64,000 bases of DNA from Acanthornis magna (lineage: Eukaryota > Chordata > Aves > Passeriformes > Acanthizidae). Made by a program: the position numbers and the translations under genes. The notes beneath the pieces are model-generated. The model ran no database searches. It worked only from the letters and a program-made list of their open reading frames with translations, and had not been told where the DNA came from. This document shows positions 39,282 to 51,310 of this stretch, in pieces (the stretch's first letter is position 1; each line of letters opens with the position of its first letter). The stretch spans positions 1,296,001 to 1,360,000 of the forward strand of contig JAWUZG010000174.1 in assembly GCA_036785705.1 (NCBI GenBank), in the 5' to 3' direction.

Positions 39282-41334
39282 GAACCAGCAACTGTACTGA
39301 GACATTTCTGCATCTGCTTCCAGGCTATGATGCAGTCAGATGGCTGCTAAAAGTGAGGGTGTACTGCTGCAGTCAGTCAGGGAAGGGTTTTTTTTCCCCA
39401 CTTCCAGCCAGGTTTCATGAAAATAAATCCCAGAAAAGTGTTGCTTTAAGAAAAGATGCCCCTGTTCCCCGGGAAAGCTGTCAGGACACTGATGGCAGAG
39501 TAGCTCCTCTAACATTACTCAGTCCATACTTCGGAGGAATTCAGTGGGAAGTGTTTTCTGCATGGAGCAACACTGACTCCATGTGGCTGGTAGCCATGGT
39601 CCCTCCCACAGCAGCCCCACTGGAAACCTTCCCTGGGCTTGGACACAGGGCAGCAGCACAGAACTGTGTGCTCCAAAACTGGGTAAAACCAGGAGTCTGG
39701 AACACTTAGTTATCAATGTTTTCATGGGGAATCATCAAGGAACACTGAAGCCATACACACCACACACAAGGAGGTGAGTCAGTCTGAAGCCTGATGGAGG
39801 TGCTCTACCTGCAGAGTGAGGTTTTCAAGTTCATACAAAACAGGAATTCTTTTTTCTAAGTGAATTATTATCTTTCTGCACTTGCAAACCATTATGAAAA
39901 CAAACCAGAACCTGAAACCACCATCAACTCAATCCCCACCACCCTCAATTACTGAATACTGGTTTTGGCCTCATTTCCTTACTTCTCACCCCAAGCTCAG
40001 CACACAGACACCATTGGAGCACAGGGAAGCCAAGCAGAAGTTCCCCAGCACTGTCATCCTGAGAGGTGACAGGTCAAGCCCCAGGCCTGAGCTGATGGTG
40101 CTGCAGGAGCAGTCAGTCCCCAAAACAGATACATTTGAAGGGACTCATAGTCCCACTCCTGCAGCCCAGCCAAGCTGCAAAGCACCTGCATCTGAAACTC
40201 AGAGGAGTTGCAAGGGTCCTCTTGAGCCATCTGCCCCCTCACATGAAGCCAAAAGGCAGCAAAGTTGCAGGTTCTCATGCTTCTGCTGGATGGCATGTCT
40301 GGGACAAGCCTGTCCCTGTCATCAGCAACGCTCCAGGGACCTGAGAAAGGAGGAAATCCTAACAAGGAAATCCAACAGGAATGAGGAGCAGAGAGGAAAT
40401 GTTGCTGTCAAACAGCAGGGACTGGAGGGCAGGATGCTCACAGATGGCAGAGCCAGGGGATGGGCAGGTGGGAGCATTAGGTGCTTGGAGAGAGCAAAGC
40501 CTGGAGCACTGGAACTGTTGGGACACCTGGAGTGGTTGGGACACTGGAGCCCACAGGAAAATTATTAAGAGCACAGAGCTCACTAGAATGTAGAAAGGTT
40601 CCAAAAGCTGCCCCTGGACAGTCACCCCTTCCTGCAGGGGCTCTGCAGTAGTTCCAAGGGGTGTTGTCAGAGTGTGGCACAGCTGAGCTGAGACAAGGGT
40701 GAACCCCATGCTGAGGAAGCAGCCCCCACTCAGCAGGCTCTCACGACGGCACTGGGGTGCAGCCAGAGCCCATTTTGGCATAAGGCACACCTTTGTCTCC
40801 GTGCTTCTGCACACCTGGGGGAACAGCTGGCTCCGCAGAGCACTCATTGGCTGCCCCAATCCTGAAAATGTTCAAGACCAGGTTGGACAGGGCTTGGAGC
40901 AACCTGGTCAAGTGGAAGGTGTCCCTGCCCCACTGGTAGGGTATGGGGTGAGGTAAGCTTTAAGGTTCCTCCAACCCAAACCAATCTGGGATTCTACCAT
41001 TTGGGGGGGGGGGCTCCCTTCTTTTTTTTAAGCACCCTCACATCACCTCAGTGCTGCAAATGCTGCGAGTCCAGCAAGGGCACAGCCAAGCTGCTCCAGC
41101 AAAAACCTCTTGGAAACCCACTGGGCTAGCACCAGGCACTGTGTGCCTGCCCATCCTTCTTCACTGTGACTCAATTGCATCTTCATTCCTTTTTTTACTT
41201 TCATTTTTCTATGTTTTACCCCACAAGCCTGTATGCCTAAAGACAAAAGCAGTCATTTTTTCCCCAAACCTTCCATGAATACTTAACATAAAACCCTTTC
41301 ATACAAAAGTGGGTTTAAAACACCCAAGCACACG
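39282..41334. other. Intergenic region between convergent claudin-16-like gene and YBX1
   Basis: The two genes end tail to tail here. Apart from a CR1 fragment at 40855-41003 and a G-run at 41004-41013, no feature was recognised. A plus-strand open frame at 39882-40568 has no recognisable domain. Confidence 0.45.
40855..41003 (+). repeat. CR1 retroposon 3' end
   Basis: A plus-oriented fragment reads CCTGAAAATGTTCAAGACCAGG, GGACAGGGCTTGGAGCAACC and GTGGAAGGTGTCCCTGCCC, then GGTTCCTCCAACCCAAACCA and a worn tail GGGATTCTACCATT. This is the classic avian CR1 3' region, 5'-truncated. Confidence 0.85.
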
Positions 41335-41713
41335 TGGTAACTCTTTAAGACCTTTATTAACAGATGCTTGCAGTTTGACTTGAAAAAATCAGGCGTATAT
41401 TTCATACAAATTAAAAATGAGGTTCTTAAAAATCTCAACTTGACCAGATATGAAACAATTTACAAACTTTTAAAGGTATATTGAGAAAAAACAGGCTTTT
41501 AAAAAACGTGTTTATCATTTCCAAAAAGAGAATTCTTTAGGTAAAAATAATAAAAACCCCATGCTGCATAGATAATGCAGATAGTTCTAGTAATCTGGTC
41601 AACAGCAAAAAGCAAGCACTTAAGGTCTTCAGTTCCAATTCTTTTGTTCATTTCTTATTGCTGGAATTTCATTTTCTTCTTCATTTCTTAAAGTCTTTTC
41701 TTTGATGACTAAA
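41335..41713 (-). other. YBX1: YBX1 3' UTR exon (exon 8) with poly(A) signal
   Basis: A TTTCAG acceptor puts the exon start at 41713 (TTTAGTCATC...). The sequence closely follows the human YBX1 3' UTR as I remember it, including CTTAAGTGCTTGCTTTTTGC and TTATCTATGCAGCATGGGG. AATAAA lies at 41353-41358 on the minus strand, giving a 3' end near 41335. The whole exon is untranslated because the stop codon is in the preceding exon. Confidence 0.88.
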
Positions 41714-43207
41714 CTGAAAAAGAAAGAAAAAATGAGGCTGATCAGACAGGTGACAGAGGGTTACAGGGATACTTTGTGTACCAAGACTCACCTGCAAATC
41801 AAAAATTCACCCTAAGCTGCCTGTCACATGCTCATAGGACAACCCTCACCAGCTACTGTTTCTTGTCAGTGCCCCCCCAGCAACCACACCAGCCACCTTC
41901 CCGCAGGACCAATGCCAAGGACGCCAGAGAGAGCAGTCAGTCAATTTAAACCCAAAGGGATCCCTCCGGTCATGGGGAGGGCTGCTTCCACCAGGCTCTG
42001 CTGACATTCAGCCACTGCCCAGAGCACAGAAACTAAACCAAATATTCTCCAATGCTCCCAGACAGCAAGAGGAACCAAGGTGCCAATGTGTACCCTTTTG
42101 AAGCCCATGATCTAAGAATTCATCCAGGAGGTGTTGACCACCAGGATGAATACCAGAATCCAACAAATGTTCACAACAAGTGCACAGAGATCATTGCAGC
42201 AAGGCCTGGACAGGGACTGAACAATCCATCTGCAAGTGGAACATGAAGCAGTCGAGCCCATGCAGAGCGGGTCCCCAAGCGCCCACAGCTGGGAGAGGCT
42301 TCAGCTGCTGCTGACACAGAGCCATTCCCCGAGCCCAACCCCTGTGGCCTCTGTCCATGCCATCAATGGGACCACTCAGTCTGCTCCCACTACAGCCTAA
42401 ATGCCTCTTCCACTTCCCTGCCCTCCCGGTGATGAGCAAGGAGCAAGTGACTAAAGGAATAGGATACACACATGAGTGAAAGGCAATGCAGAACAAGTAG
42501 AGTCCTGGCAATGAAAGTACTCCCAAATTAGCAGAACTGTCCCTCAGAAGTCAGCACCGAACAAGCCCCAGTTGCAGCCAGGTTCCCTTGCAACTAACCC
42601 AGCCTTTGGCCCCTGCCCAGTACACAACCCTCCCCAGCCCATACCTCAGCACTGCAACCACAGCTCCTACACACTGACAAAAGCACCATTTCTGCCAGTT
42701 TTTCCAGCACTTTGATTAGCTGCTGCTGAGACACTCCTCCTAATTCTGCATCAGTTTTGTAGAAATGAATGCCGAGGTCTCAATGCCATCCACCTTTCTG
42801 TGGAGACTCAGCTCAGGCACTGATGGAGCTTGGTAAATCCCAGCACGTGTTTCTCCTGACTACTTTCAAGTCTTTACACTTGCACTGCTTGGATTTCTTG
42901 GGGAGCAGAGCCTGCTGTAAGCTTGAACTACCGAACATAGCCAAGATTTTAAGCGTAACAGTATTCCGTCAATGGCAATTAAGGATTGTAACTAATTCCT
43001 CCCAATAAGTCAGCATTGACACAACAAAGCCTGGCAGTTGGGTTCTGCAGGCACACTCACAGACCAGTTACAGCATGCATGAGCAAGAAGAGTCCAAATC
43101 TTGGAAGGCACAAATTAAAAGAAAGCATCAAAAGACACAGTCAGCAAACGGCATCCCCAGGCCCCTGGTCACGCACCCGGATGATGGTAGAGATGTTAAG
43201 CCGGTAT

Positions 43208-46200
43208 TTACTCAGCCCCGCCCTGCTCAGCCTCGGGAGCGGACGTGTTCTCAGCTGGTGGTTCGGCTGTCTTCGTCTCTTTGCCATCTTGTGGTTTAGG
43301 GTTCTCTGGGCGTCTGCGTCGGTAGTTGAAGTTACGGCGGTACCGACGTTGAGGTGGCTGCTGACTTTGGGTTTCATCCCCTTGGTTCTCTTTATCTTCT
43401 TCATTCCCATCCTCTCTAGGCTGTCTTTGACGAGGAGGACCCCTGAAAGTCAAGCTAGGCTTTAACCATGCAGCACCTGAGCATCGCCATGTCCTGGCTC
43501 TGTTGCTGAACAAGACCAAAAACAGCAGCTGATCTGCAGCATACCTGCGAAATCTGGGTCTGTAACCCCGGTACATGTTTTGCCTGACTGGTCTGCCGTC
43601 TCCTGCACCCTGGTTGTCAGCACCCTGCAAGACATCAGGCCACAGAACCCCTCAGCCCCAAGCAGAAATGTGCTAACAGCACAGCACACCACACTGTGAG
43701 GAAGGAGCTGGAAGGGTGTCAGTTCAGTCAAGCTGGGGCAGCAGTTCTAGGGAACAGGTGTGCACAGAGTGGAGAATCCTCCATTTAATCATATAAATTG
43801 AAACACTCTGTTTTTCAGAATCTGTAACAGGAAGACCTTCAGCTTCATGTTACTGCCAAACCTTACAAAAATCATCTGGGGCACCTACAAGAACTGTCAA
43901 AAGGTGCAGCCCATCACCCTGCTCCAAAGCAACCAAGCCCGTTTAGCATCACGTCAGGCAAATGTTACCTCCACTATCTCTCCCTGCACGGGAGGGTTGG
44001 TATATTGTGGACGACGCCCGTAGGGCCTACGCATATAGTAAGGTGGGTACCGCCGCCTGCGATAGGGACGGCGTTGCTGGGCTTGACCTTCTGGTATGTT
44101 CTCTGCTCCTTCGCTCTTTTCCCCACTCTCACTATTCTGGTAGTTTTGCTGGTAGTTGCGTGGAGGACCCCTACGACGTGGATATCGTCTGTAATGGTTA
44201 CGATCTGCTGCATATTTACTGCCCTGCACTGGAACTCCACCAGGTCCTGTAACGTTGGCTGCCTCCGCGCCCTAAGGAGTGGACATAGCATTAGAGAAAC
44301 AGTCACCATCCCACCAGCTACAGCATAACAGTCGAGTACCAAGCAATGATTTACATACACATTGTGAAGCAATGAAAAACCATTCACCTCCTTGGATGTC
44401 ACCAGGCATTGACTCAAACCACAGGCACCACACCAAAGCCTGCAATCTGAGTTTTCCACGTGCACTCTGACACCCGAGAGATGTGTTTACCTTTTCTCCC
44501 TCAACCACATCAAACTCCACGGTCTCTCCATCTCCTACGCTGCGGAGGTACTTCCTGGGGTTATTCTTCTTTATGGCAGTCTAACAACACAACAGTGCAG
44601 GCACAACATAAGAATACAAAGGAAGACTTTTTTTTAAGATTACTAAATACTCAAATTCTTTATCTTAGGAGAAAGACTTGTACTCCTGAAAAATCAATTG
44701 AATCATTGGGAAAATCCAGGAAGTCATAAAATGTACCTGTATTACACTGTGGACTATTTGAAATGTGCAACAACTTTACCATTAACTGGAAGCACCTGTC
44801 AACATGCTGTCTGCTGGCTAAAAACACAGTTTGAAAACAAGGAGGGTAACTCCCACACCACACACTGGCCATAGGATTCCTAATCAGAGTTTATGATTCA
44901 GCATCACTATGAGAGTTATACATTCCTCTGATGCATATACACCAATATATCAGCCTTTCCAATCACCCTCTTGGATTTGCAGGCCTCCATTATTTCCCAC
45001 ACCACCACAGGACACAGCAGCTTCCGTGTTGCATCCTCTGTAAACGTAATAATGGCCAGATACCAAGAGATTTCCTCCTCTGAGGCTTCCAACACCATAG
45101 TTTCTACCACAGGACTAATCAATTACTCCTAAATCTACTCCAGCTATCTATTGCACACCAAGGGCTGTCCTTTCCCAGGTGCCAGCACCAGATAATCCTT
45201 TGCATCAGTGGCCACCCGTCAAACAACACTACTAGAACAGACTCAATTTTCAGTGCTCTGCAGTACTGGATGACATCTTCAACAGATGAGTTAACACTCG
45301 ATACACACCGTGCTCAGCCACATACTGCTTTATCAAACACTTTAACTGAACAGCAATACAAGTGTAACAACTTTAACAAAAAATAACGGCCACACAATTT
45401 GATTAAATTTTTTCCCCTCTAAATGGAACAAAATCAATGGAAAAACATGCCCACAAGTCTCAGTTTAAACAACAGTGATTTTAGAGAAAACCTTATTACA
45501 ACAGCAGCCAGTCCAACAGCTTTTTGTGATACCTGAGCTATGTAACAGGGATGGAGAAAAGCATACAGAGCTGGAACCTCTCAAACAAGCTGATTTCTTT
45601 CAGATTAAACCCCTATAACTGTTCTATTGTACAAAATATTACACTAAAACAAATCATTACCAAACTGTGATTTCAGAAACATAGACAGCAGTTACATGAC
45701 AAGCCCTGTAACATGACCAGTAAGTCAAGGTCACTTACAGGCGACCCTACTTGCAATTCGGATCTGAAAGCTTCCCCTCAGGGTATGTATAACCTCTCAC
45801 AAACCAGTGCCTCTAATAGTTGGTAATTTAGACAAATAACAAGCAAGAAGCTGAGAGATGATAAACACAAAACTTTCCAGGCATTGCTTTTCCCTTCCTT
45901 TTCCCATCAGTAGCATATCCCTAACTTGAGACAAAAGAATGACCCATGGACTCCTAAATTCCAGAAGTAAACTAAGAATTCTTTGTGGGCTGCTTACTGA
46001 TGAGATAGTGAGTCAGAATGGGCAAAAAGCAAATTGCTGATCACAGCCTTGCAATTCAGACAAAGAACTAAACTAAGGCAAACTTGCTCCATGAAGTAAG
46101 ACCCAGGTGTGGTGTGCACTCTTGGGCTGTTTTCCAGAGGTTTACCTGTTTGCCATACATTATATCTACGGATACATATCAGTTAAATTGAAAAGCCCCT

Positions 46201-49200
46201 ATTAAACTGTTTGTAGACTTTCACTGAAAGCCTAGAGCAATAAAATCTGTAATTTCGCCTAGGAAAAAAAAAGCTTCACTGGCACTTCATCCCTATTACA
46301 GCTCAATTAATTTCTCTCCCTGCTCCAAGCAAGCCTTTCATTTAACTTTATTTCCAGATGCTTACTTAACCACTGTATGAATCCACAAGATGACTAAACT
46401 CCAAGTAGTTATGCCCATGCCCACACTGGCAGCCAGTGCAATTCTCATCACTGTACACCATCAGCCTGCTCAGCCCCCTGTACCATCATGCGGACATGCA
46501 AAACCCTGAAGTGCGAACAGGCTCTATTAACAAGGCAACAGAGAATCAGTTGTTTGTGTTCAAGTAACAGTGAAAATGCAAGGCTCTTCCACAACTTCAA
46601 TCCTACTTAAATGGGTCAGGCACAGTCAATTTCTGAGAGGGCATATGTTTCAGTTTCAAGGAAATCTTACCTGATGGACAAACACATCTTCCTTGGTGTC
46701 ATTCCTGCAAGACAACAGGGAATTGAAATTCGTGAATGAAATGCATAGTAAATTAAAAATTCAATTGTTTGGTATGGAACCAAAATGCAGATCTATCATA
46801 ACAGGCTTTAAGCGTCAGCCTTACTCCTTAACCTGCTCTCAACTAGTTCCTACCAGCTTACTGTGTGTAGAAAACAGAACAGCAGGAAGCTGCAAAGCAC
46901 ATGCTGAAGGTTCAGTAAGGCACACTCCTGCTCACTCCTGCCCACCCCTCTATCCTTCACATCCCATCAATGGAGACAGTGACCACTCACTCCTTCCCAG
47001 CAGTGCTCTGGGGGAGACTGGTTCCTGCAGCTTTGGAGGCAGCTCTGCCCCTTGCCTCTGGAGCCTCACATCCCCTCAGCCTCAAGGTTTCCCTCACCTG
47101 AGGAACAGCAACACCAGCTGCCCCTGAAGGCAGCAGGGTTGGTTAAGAGTCTTTCTCCCATCTCAAGAAGCAGAAAACAGCGCAGGTCTGTATCTACAAG
47201 GACCCAAGAGCATCCATCCTTCAGCACGACCCTGGCAGAACTTCCACAACTGCCATGAACCCGAACAACCACAGCCCAGTACCAGCTTCAGTCAGAAGTT
47301 TCTATTCTGCTCTGAAGAGGTACAAACAACAGAGACACCCTTGTGCTGGTTAGGGCTGCACAAGCCATCTCCCCCACTCCTGAAGCACAGACATTCCAGT
47401 TCCATCACACCAACCCACCTTCACTGCAGTGTTAGTTTCATTACTGCATAGAACAGTTTGAATCAACAGGCAAGTGGCTTTTATTTCCTAGAATGACTGG
47501 TTAAAGACATAAGTAAGCTTGTGTGAAAACGTGCTCTGAACTAGAGAGCTCATAGCTAGTGGTAACAGAATACTCAGGGTGGTTTTTAGTAAGATAAAGC
47601 CAGGTGCTCCTCACCCCTGGCTTTAAAAAGTGAGAACTGACAATTAAACATTTTCTAGAAACTCTATGCAAGCTACATCTATGCTATTCTATTTCTATTC
47701 TACTTCTATTCTATTCTAATGTATTGTATTGTATTCTATTCTATTCATGTCAGACACGACCAATAAAAATAAGTCCCCTTGTTTCCTCTTGCAGTTGATG
47801 CCTACAGGCCTCAAAGGTTACTGGGACAAGGCAGCCAAAAGGCAGCAGAGCAGAGCCACTCTGATCTTATCTCCAAAACCCCACGATACAGCACCCAGAA
47901 GCCCTTGCAAACCAAAGCTGAAAGACTCTTCTTCAAAACACCATGTCCAAAAGCTGAAAACCTTCACAAGAGCATACTAACATGTTTCTAGTAAATATGT
48001 TGAGCACCATAATTCATTCTCAGCTGAAAAACAGTGGTAGGAAGTGCTCATCCACAAGCATGGATACCTTGTACTTTTGCCCAAATTGAATTCTGGGCAA
48101 CCAGACCAGATACTTGTTTTTAAAGACCTATTGCAAAGCAGTTTCCATTCAAGAAGACATTGGAGTTTTGGGTCCACAAAACTCTGTGAGACTGGGTCAT
48201 ACAGAGTTCACGGAGTCAAGTGAAAAACATACCAGGCCATTTCACAGTCTCTTGCCACTGGCCACAATGCTGTCTTCCAGCAAGCACATCTGGAAGCAGC
48301 AAGCACGCTGTCGTGTGGATGATGGAACAGCAGAACCATCACCTCCTCAAAGAAAATTTGGAAGCGTACAAGAGAAACACGCATTCTGAAGGTCAAACAA
48401 ACCAATTAGCTGATCTTTGCACTAAGCCACTCTTGCATTCACATCTTTTATCCACAAAAATATATTTTAAAAAGGGAATCAGACAAGCAGGCAGACTAAA
48501 GAAGATGCCAAGTCCAGCAGGGCACCAAACACCAGTGCAGCTCCAGTTGCGGTACAGACCAAGCCAGTGGCTTTTGCACATCCACTTGTTATTTTGGCCA
48601 ACATGAGAAACAACCACCAAAGACCCAGAATTCAAACTCCTATTTTAGAAGGGTATCGTACTTCTAACATTAAAACAACACAGAAAATAGCTGAAGTGAG
48701 CACGCACCTACATCAAGCTGATTTCAGTTCCAAAGCTCATTTTATCTGCAAGCAGACCTGGCTAAAGCAGAGCCATGCAAAGGCAGGAGCTCCTGCACAG
48801 CTTCCCTGCAACCAGGCAAAGATTCCACAGCTGAGGAAATGTCCTCCCCTTCAGTTACCAGGCTCTAATCTCTTGATAATACGAGATCATGCTGGGTTTC
48901 TCATTACAAATGGCAACCTCAGGGATTAAACAGCTGCCAAAGTAATGACTGGGGAAGCCACTCGGATGTCTTAACTAGCTGCTGCTGCTGCTTCCTCACT
49001 TGACTGACATCACTAAACATTTCCACTACTGAGGGAACAGGAAAAGCCTTCCCTCAAGGTGGGGTTTGTGGCTGGGACTTGGGAGGCGTTTCCAAGGCCA
49101 AAGACACGACAGCTCCCGGCACTGGTGACTGCACAACACTGGGAGCTGAAGCATGACATGAACAATGCAAACTGGGCAGACTGGGAGACAAGTTTGTAAA

Positions 49201-50698
49201 GCTGCACACCCTAAACTAATTCAGGAGCTTGACAGACAATTCAGACTAATTCATAAAGTAACAGGCAGTTCAAAAAGACAGCGTTTAAACCAAACATAAA
49301 CAAAAGGTCTAATAATAACACTACACTTGCTGCCCTAAAGGGGGATTCCCCAGTTTTCAGCCACATTCTGAGACTGGGGAGTTTAAGTACCAGAAAGTAA
49401 GGGAAACAGCTCTGGCAACACCCCGGGGAGGCCCCCCATGGCCAACAGGGCCAAGAATTGCCCATTTTTAAAATATTTGTTGGCAGAGCACTTCCAGGAC
49501 TCCTGTCCCTGACAGGCCTACTTTAGGTATTTACACAATTCCCGTAGTGTTCAAATTATTCTTTCTTGTCAACTACTGTCATAAAAAGAATCTTCTAGGC
49601 ACTTGCTTCATGAGACCCGTCCATACACTTCAGTGTGGCACTAGACAATGTGAATTGTGCTCCTTTTGCTCTTTTCCCCACATGTTGAGGGTGTCCTCAT
49701 GTGAGAGTGTTTGAACTACCAAGTGCTCAAAGCAATTTTTGCTTGCATTTACTGAACTCCACGCAGGAGTTTAAACAAATACCCTGCGTACTGACAGCCA
49801 GTATACTTCTATATCCTTAAGAAGCAGAAAAAACCAAAACCAAAAACAACCCCAAAACACCATAAAAGAAATGACCATAATGTAAAACACATCGCCGTGA
49901 AAGCAGACTCGCTTCGAGAGCGTGGCTCTTGCCCAGGTTAAAGGACTCGAAAGTCAACCAGGCAACCCCCGAGCGGGTCAGAAACCCCGGGGTGAAGAAA
50001 GGGCACACCTCACCAGCTCCTTTTACCGAGCAGGGCGAGAGGCGGCAAAGTCACCGCCGACCCCCGCCCGGCCTGTCACCCGCACAACCCAAGCGCCGCG
50101 CCCCCTCCCGGGGCTCCCCGTGACAGGGCCCGCCGCGTCCGGGCGCTCACCTGTTGATGAAGCCGTAACCGTTCCTCACGTTGAACCATTTCACTGTTCC
50201 CAAAACCTTCGTTGCTGCGGGAATGGGCAGAGGGAAGGGACAGGAGGGAGCGGAGCGTCAGGGGCACGTGGCGGGGCGCGCGCACAAAGGCCCCGCGTGG
50301 CGGACATCTTGCGCCGCCCCGCCCCCACCCGGCACGCGGGGCCGGCGGCGCGCGGGAGAGGGGGGCGACTAACGGCCGCCGCGCGCGCGAGCGGGGACAC
50401 GCGGCGGGGGCGGGGAGGGGGCGCGCACCGCCCCTTGGGGGGGAAGGGAGCGCGCGCCGCCCTCAGCCATGGCGGGGGAGGGGCAGGGGATCGGGGCTTC
50501 CCACCCACCCAGGGACCCCAGGGACCCCCGCCCGCCCTCACCGATGACCTTCTTGTCCCCGCCAGCGGGAGGCGCCGCCGAGGCCAGGCCGCTGCCCCCG
50601 TTCCCGGTCCCGCCGTTTGGCTTGGAGTCAGCGGGAGCGGCGGGGGCCGCCGCGGGGACGGGGGCGGCGGGCGGCTGGGTCTCGGCCTCGCTGCTCAT
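43208..50698 (-). CDS. YBX1: Y-box binding protein 1 (YB-1), cold-shock domain DNA/RNA-binding protein
   Basis: Seven coding exons: 50542-50698, 50151-50214, 46671-46704, 44491-44580, 43969-44271, 43545-43624 and 43208-43442, giving 963 nt and 320 aa (human 324). The start ATG at 50698 opens [13 protein letters not shown]. The Ala/Pro-rich N-terminal domain is followed by the cold-shock domain at about residues 53-126, with W62, RNP1 (GYGFINR) and RNP2 (VFVHQ). S99 corresponds to the AKT-target Ser102 of human YB-1. The C-terminal half alternates Arg-rich and acidic blocks ([34 protein letters not shown]) and ends [10 protein letters not shown]-1 packages mRNA and regulates transcription, splicing and translation in nucleus and cytoplasm. 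Intron 2 (3.4 kb) is the longest. The stop lies in the penultimate exon. Confidence 0.98.
47681..47747. repeat. (ATTCT)n / (ATTGT)n microsatellite in YBX1 intron 2
   Basis: Imperfect pentamer array of ATTCT, TTCTATT and GTATT units, about 67 bases. It lies about 1 kb upstream of exon 3 on the transcribed strand. Confidence 0.8.
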
Positions 50699-51310
50699 GG
50701 CGGCGGCTGTTCGGTGCGGACGGTGGTGGTGACTGCTGTTTGCGCCGCCTCCCGCGGTGTGATGGTGACTGAGGCCGGCCGTGGGGGGGGGGGGGGCTGC
50801 TCCCTGCTCCGGGCTCGCTGAGCTCCGCTCTCCGCTCCCGATACCGATCGAACTGGCCACAATGGCGGCGCGCACCGGCTAGCCACCCCGCGCGCCCCGC
50901 CCGCACGTGCCGCGATTCGTCACCCGGCCCGCCCGTTAAACGGTGAGCGACCCCATTGGCTTTTCTCCAACCCGCCACCGCCCTCCGCCGAAAATCTATT
51001 GGTGGCAACACCTGCCTTTCCTCGAGAACGCGCGCCCATTGGCTGCTCCGCCCGCGGCTGCAAGACTGGCTTTTCTCACCGGCCGACTCTGAGTACCCGC
51101 CCCCGCACCCTGATTGGCCCTCGCGGCCATGGCTCCCGCCCCCAACGTGCACGATCGGGGAAGTGCGCGCGACCATGTGGCGGGGGCTCCTGTCCCGTCT
51201 TGCCTGCGGCAGCGCTTCCGCTTGCTGGAAAGGCCCAGGGCAGAGCGATCCTGCGGGCGTCTCCGCTCCTAGCGCTCCACGGGCGTCCGCCCCCGTTAGC
51301 GATTGGCAGA
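50699..51310 (-). promoter_or_regulatory. YBX1 CpG-island promoter with five CCAAT boxes
   Basis: The island surrounds exon 1 and extends upstream. Five ATTGG words (CCAAT on the YBX1 strand) lie at 50955-50959, 50998-51002, 51038-51042, 51113-51117 and 51302-51306, and the fourth reads CTGATTGGCC, close to the Y-box consensus. No TATA box was noticed. A G-run at 50785-50797 is a likely sequencing-error spot. NF-Y is the standard CCAAT binder; binding by YB-1 itself is an inference. Confidence 0.75.

Noticed and set aside
38398..39300. 300-codon plus-strand frame in the claudin-16-like gene
   Set aside because: It is exon 4 read straight through its donor into intron sequence. The homologous C terminus is instead reached by splicing to 39121.
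49922..50821. 299-codon plus-strand frame
   Set aside because: It is antisense to YBX1 exons 1 and 2 and their CpG island, with a low-complexity product.
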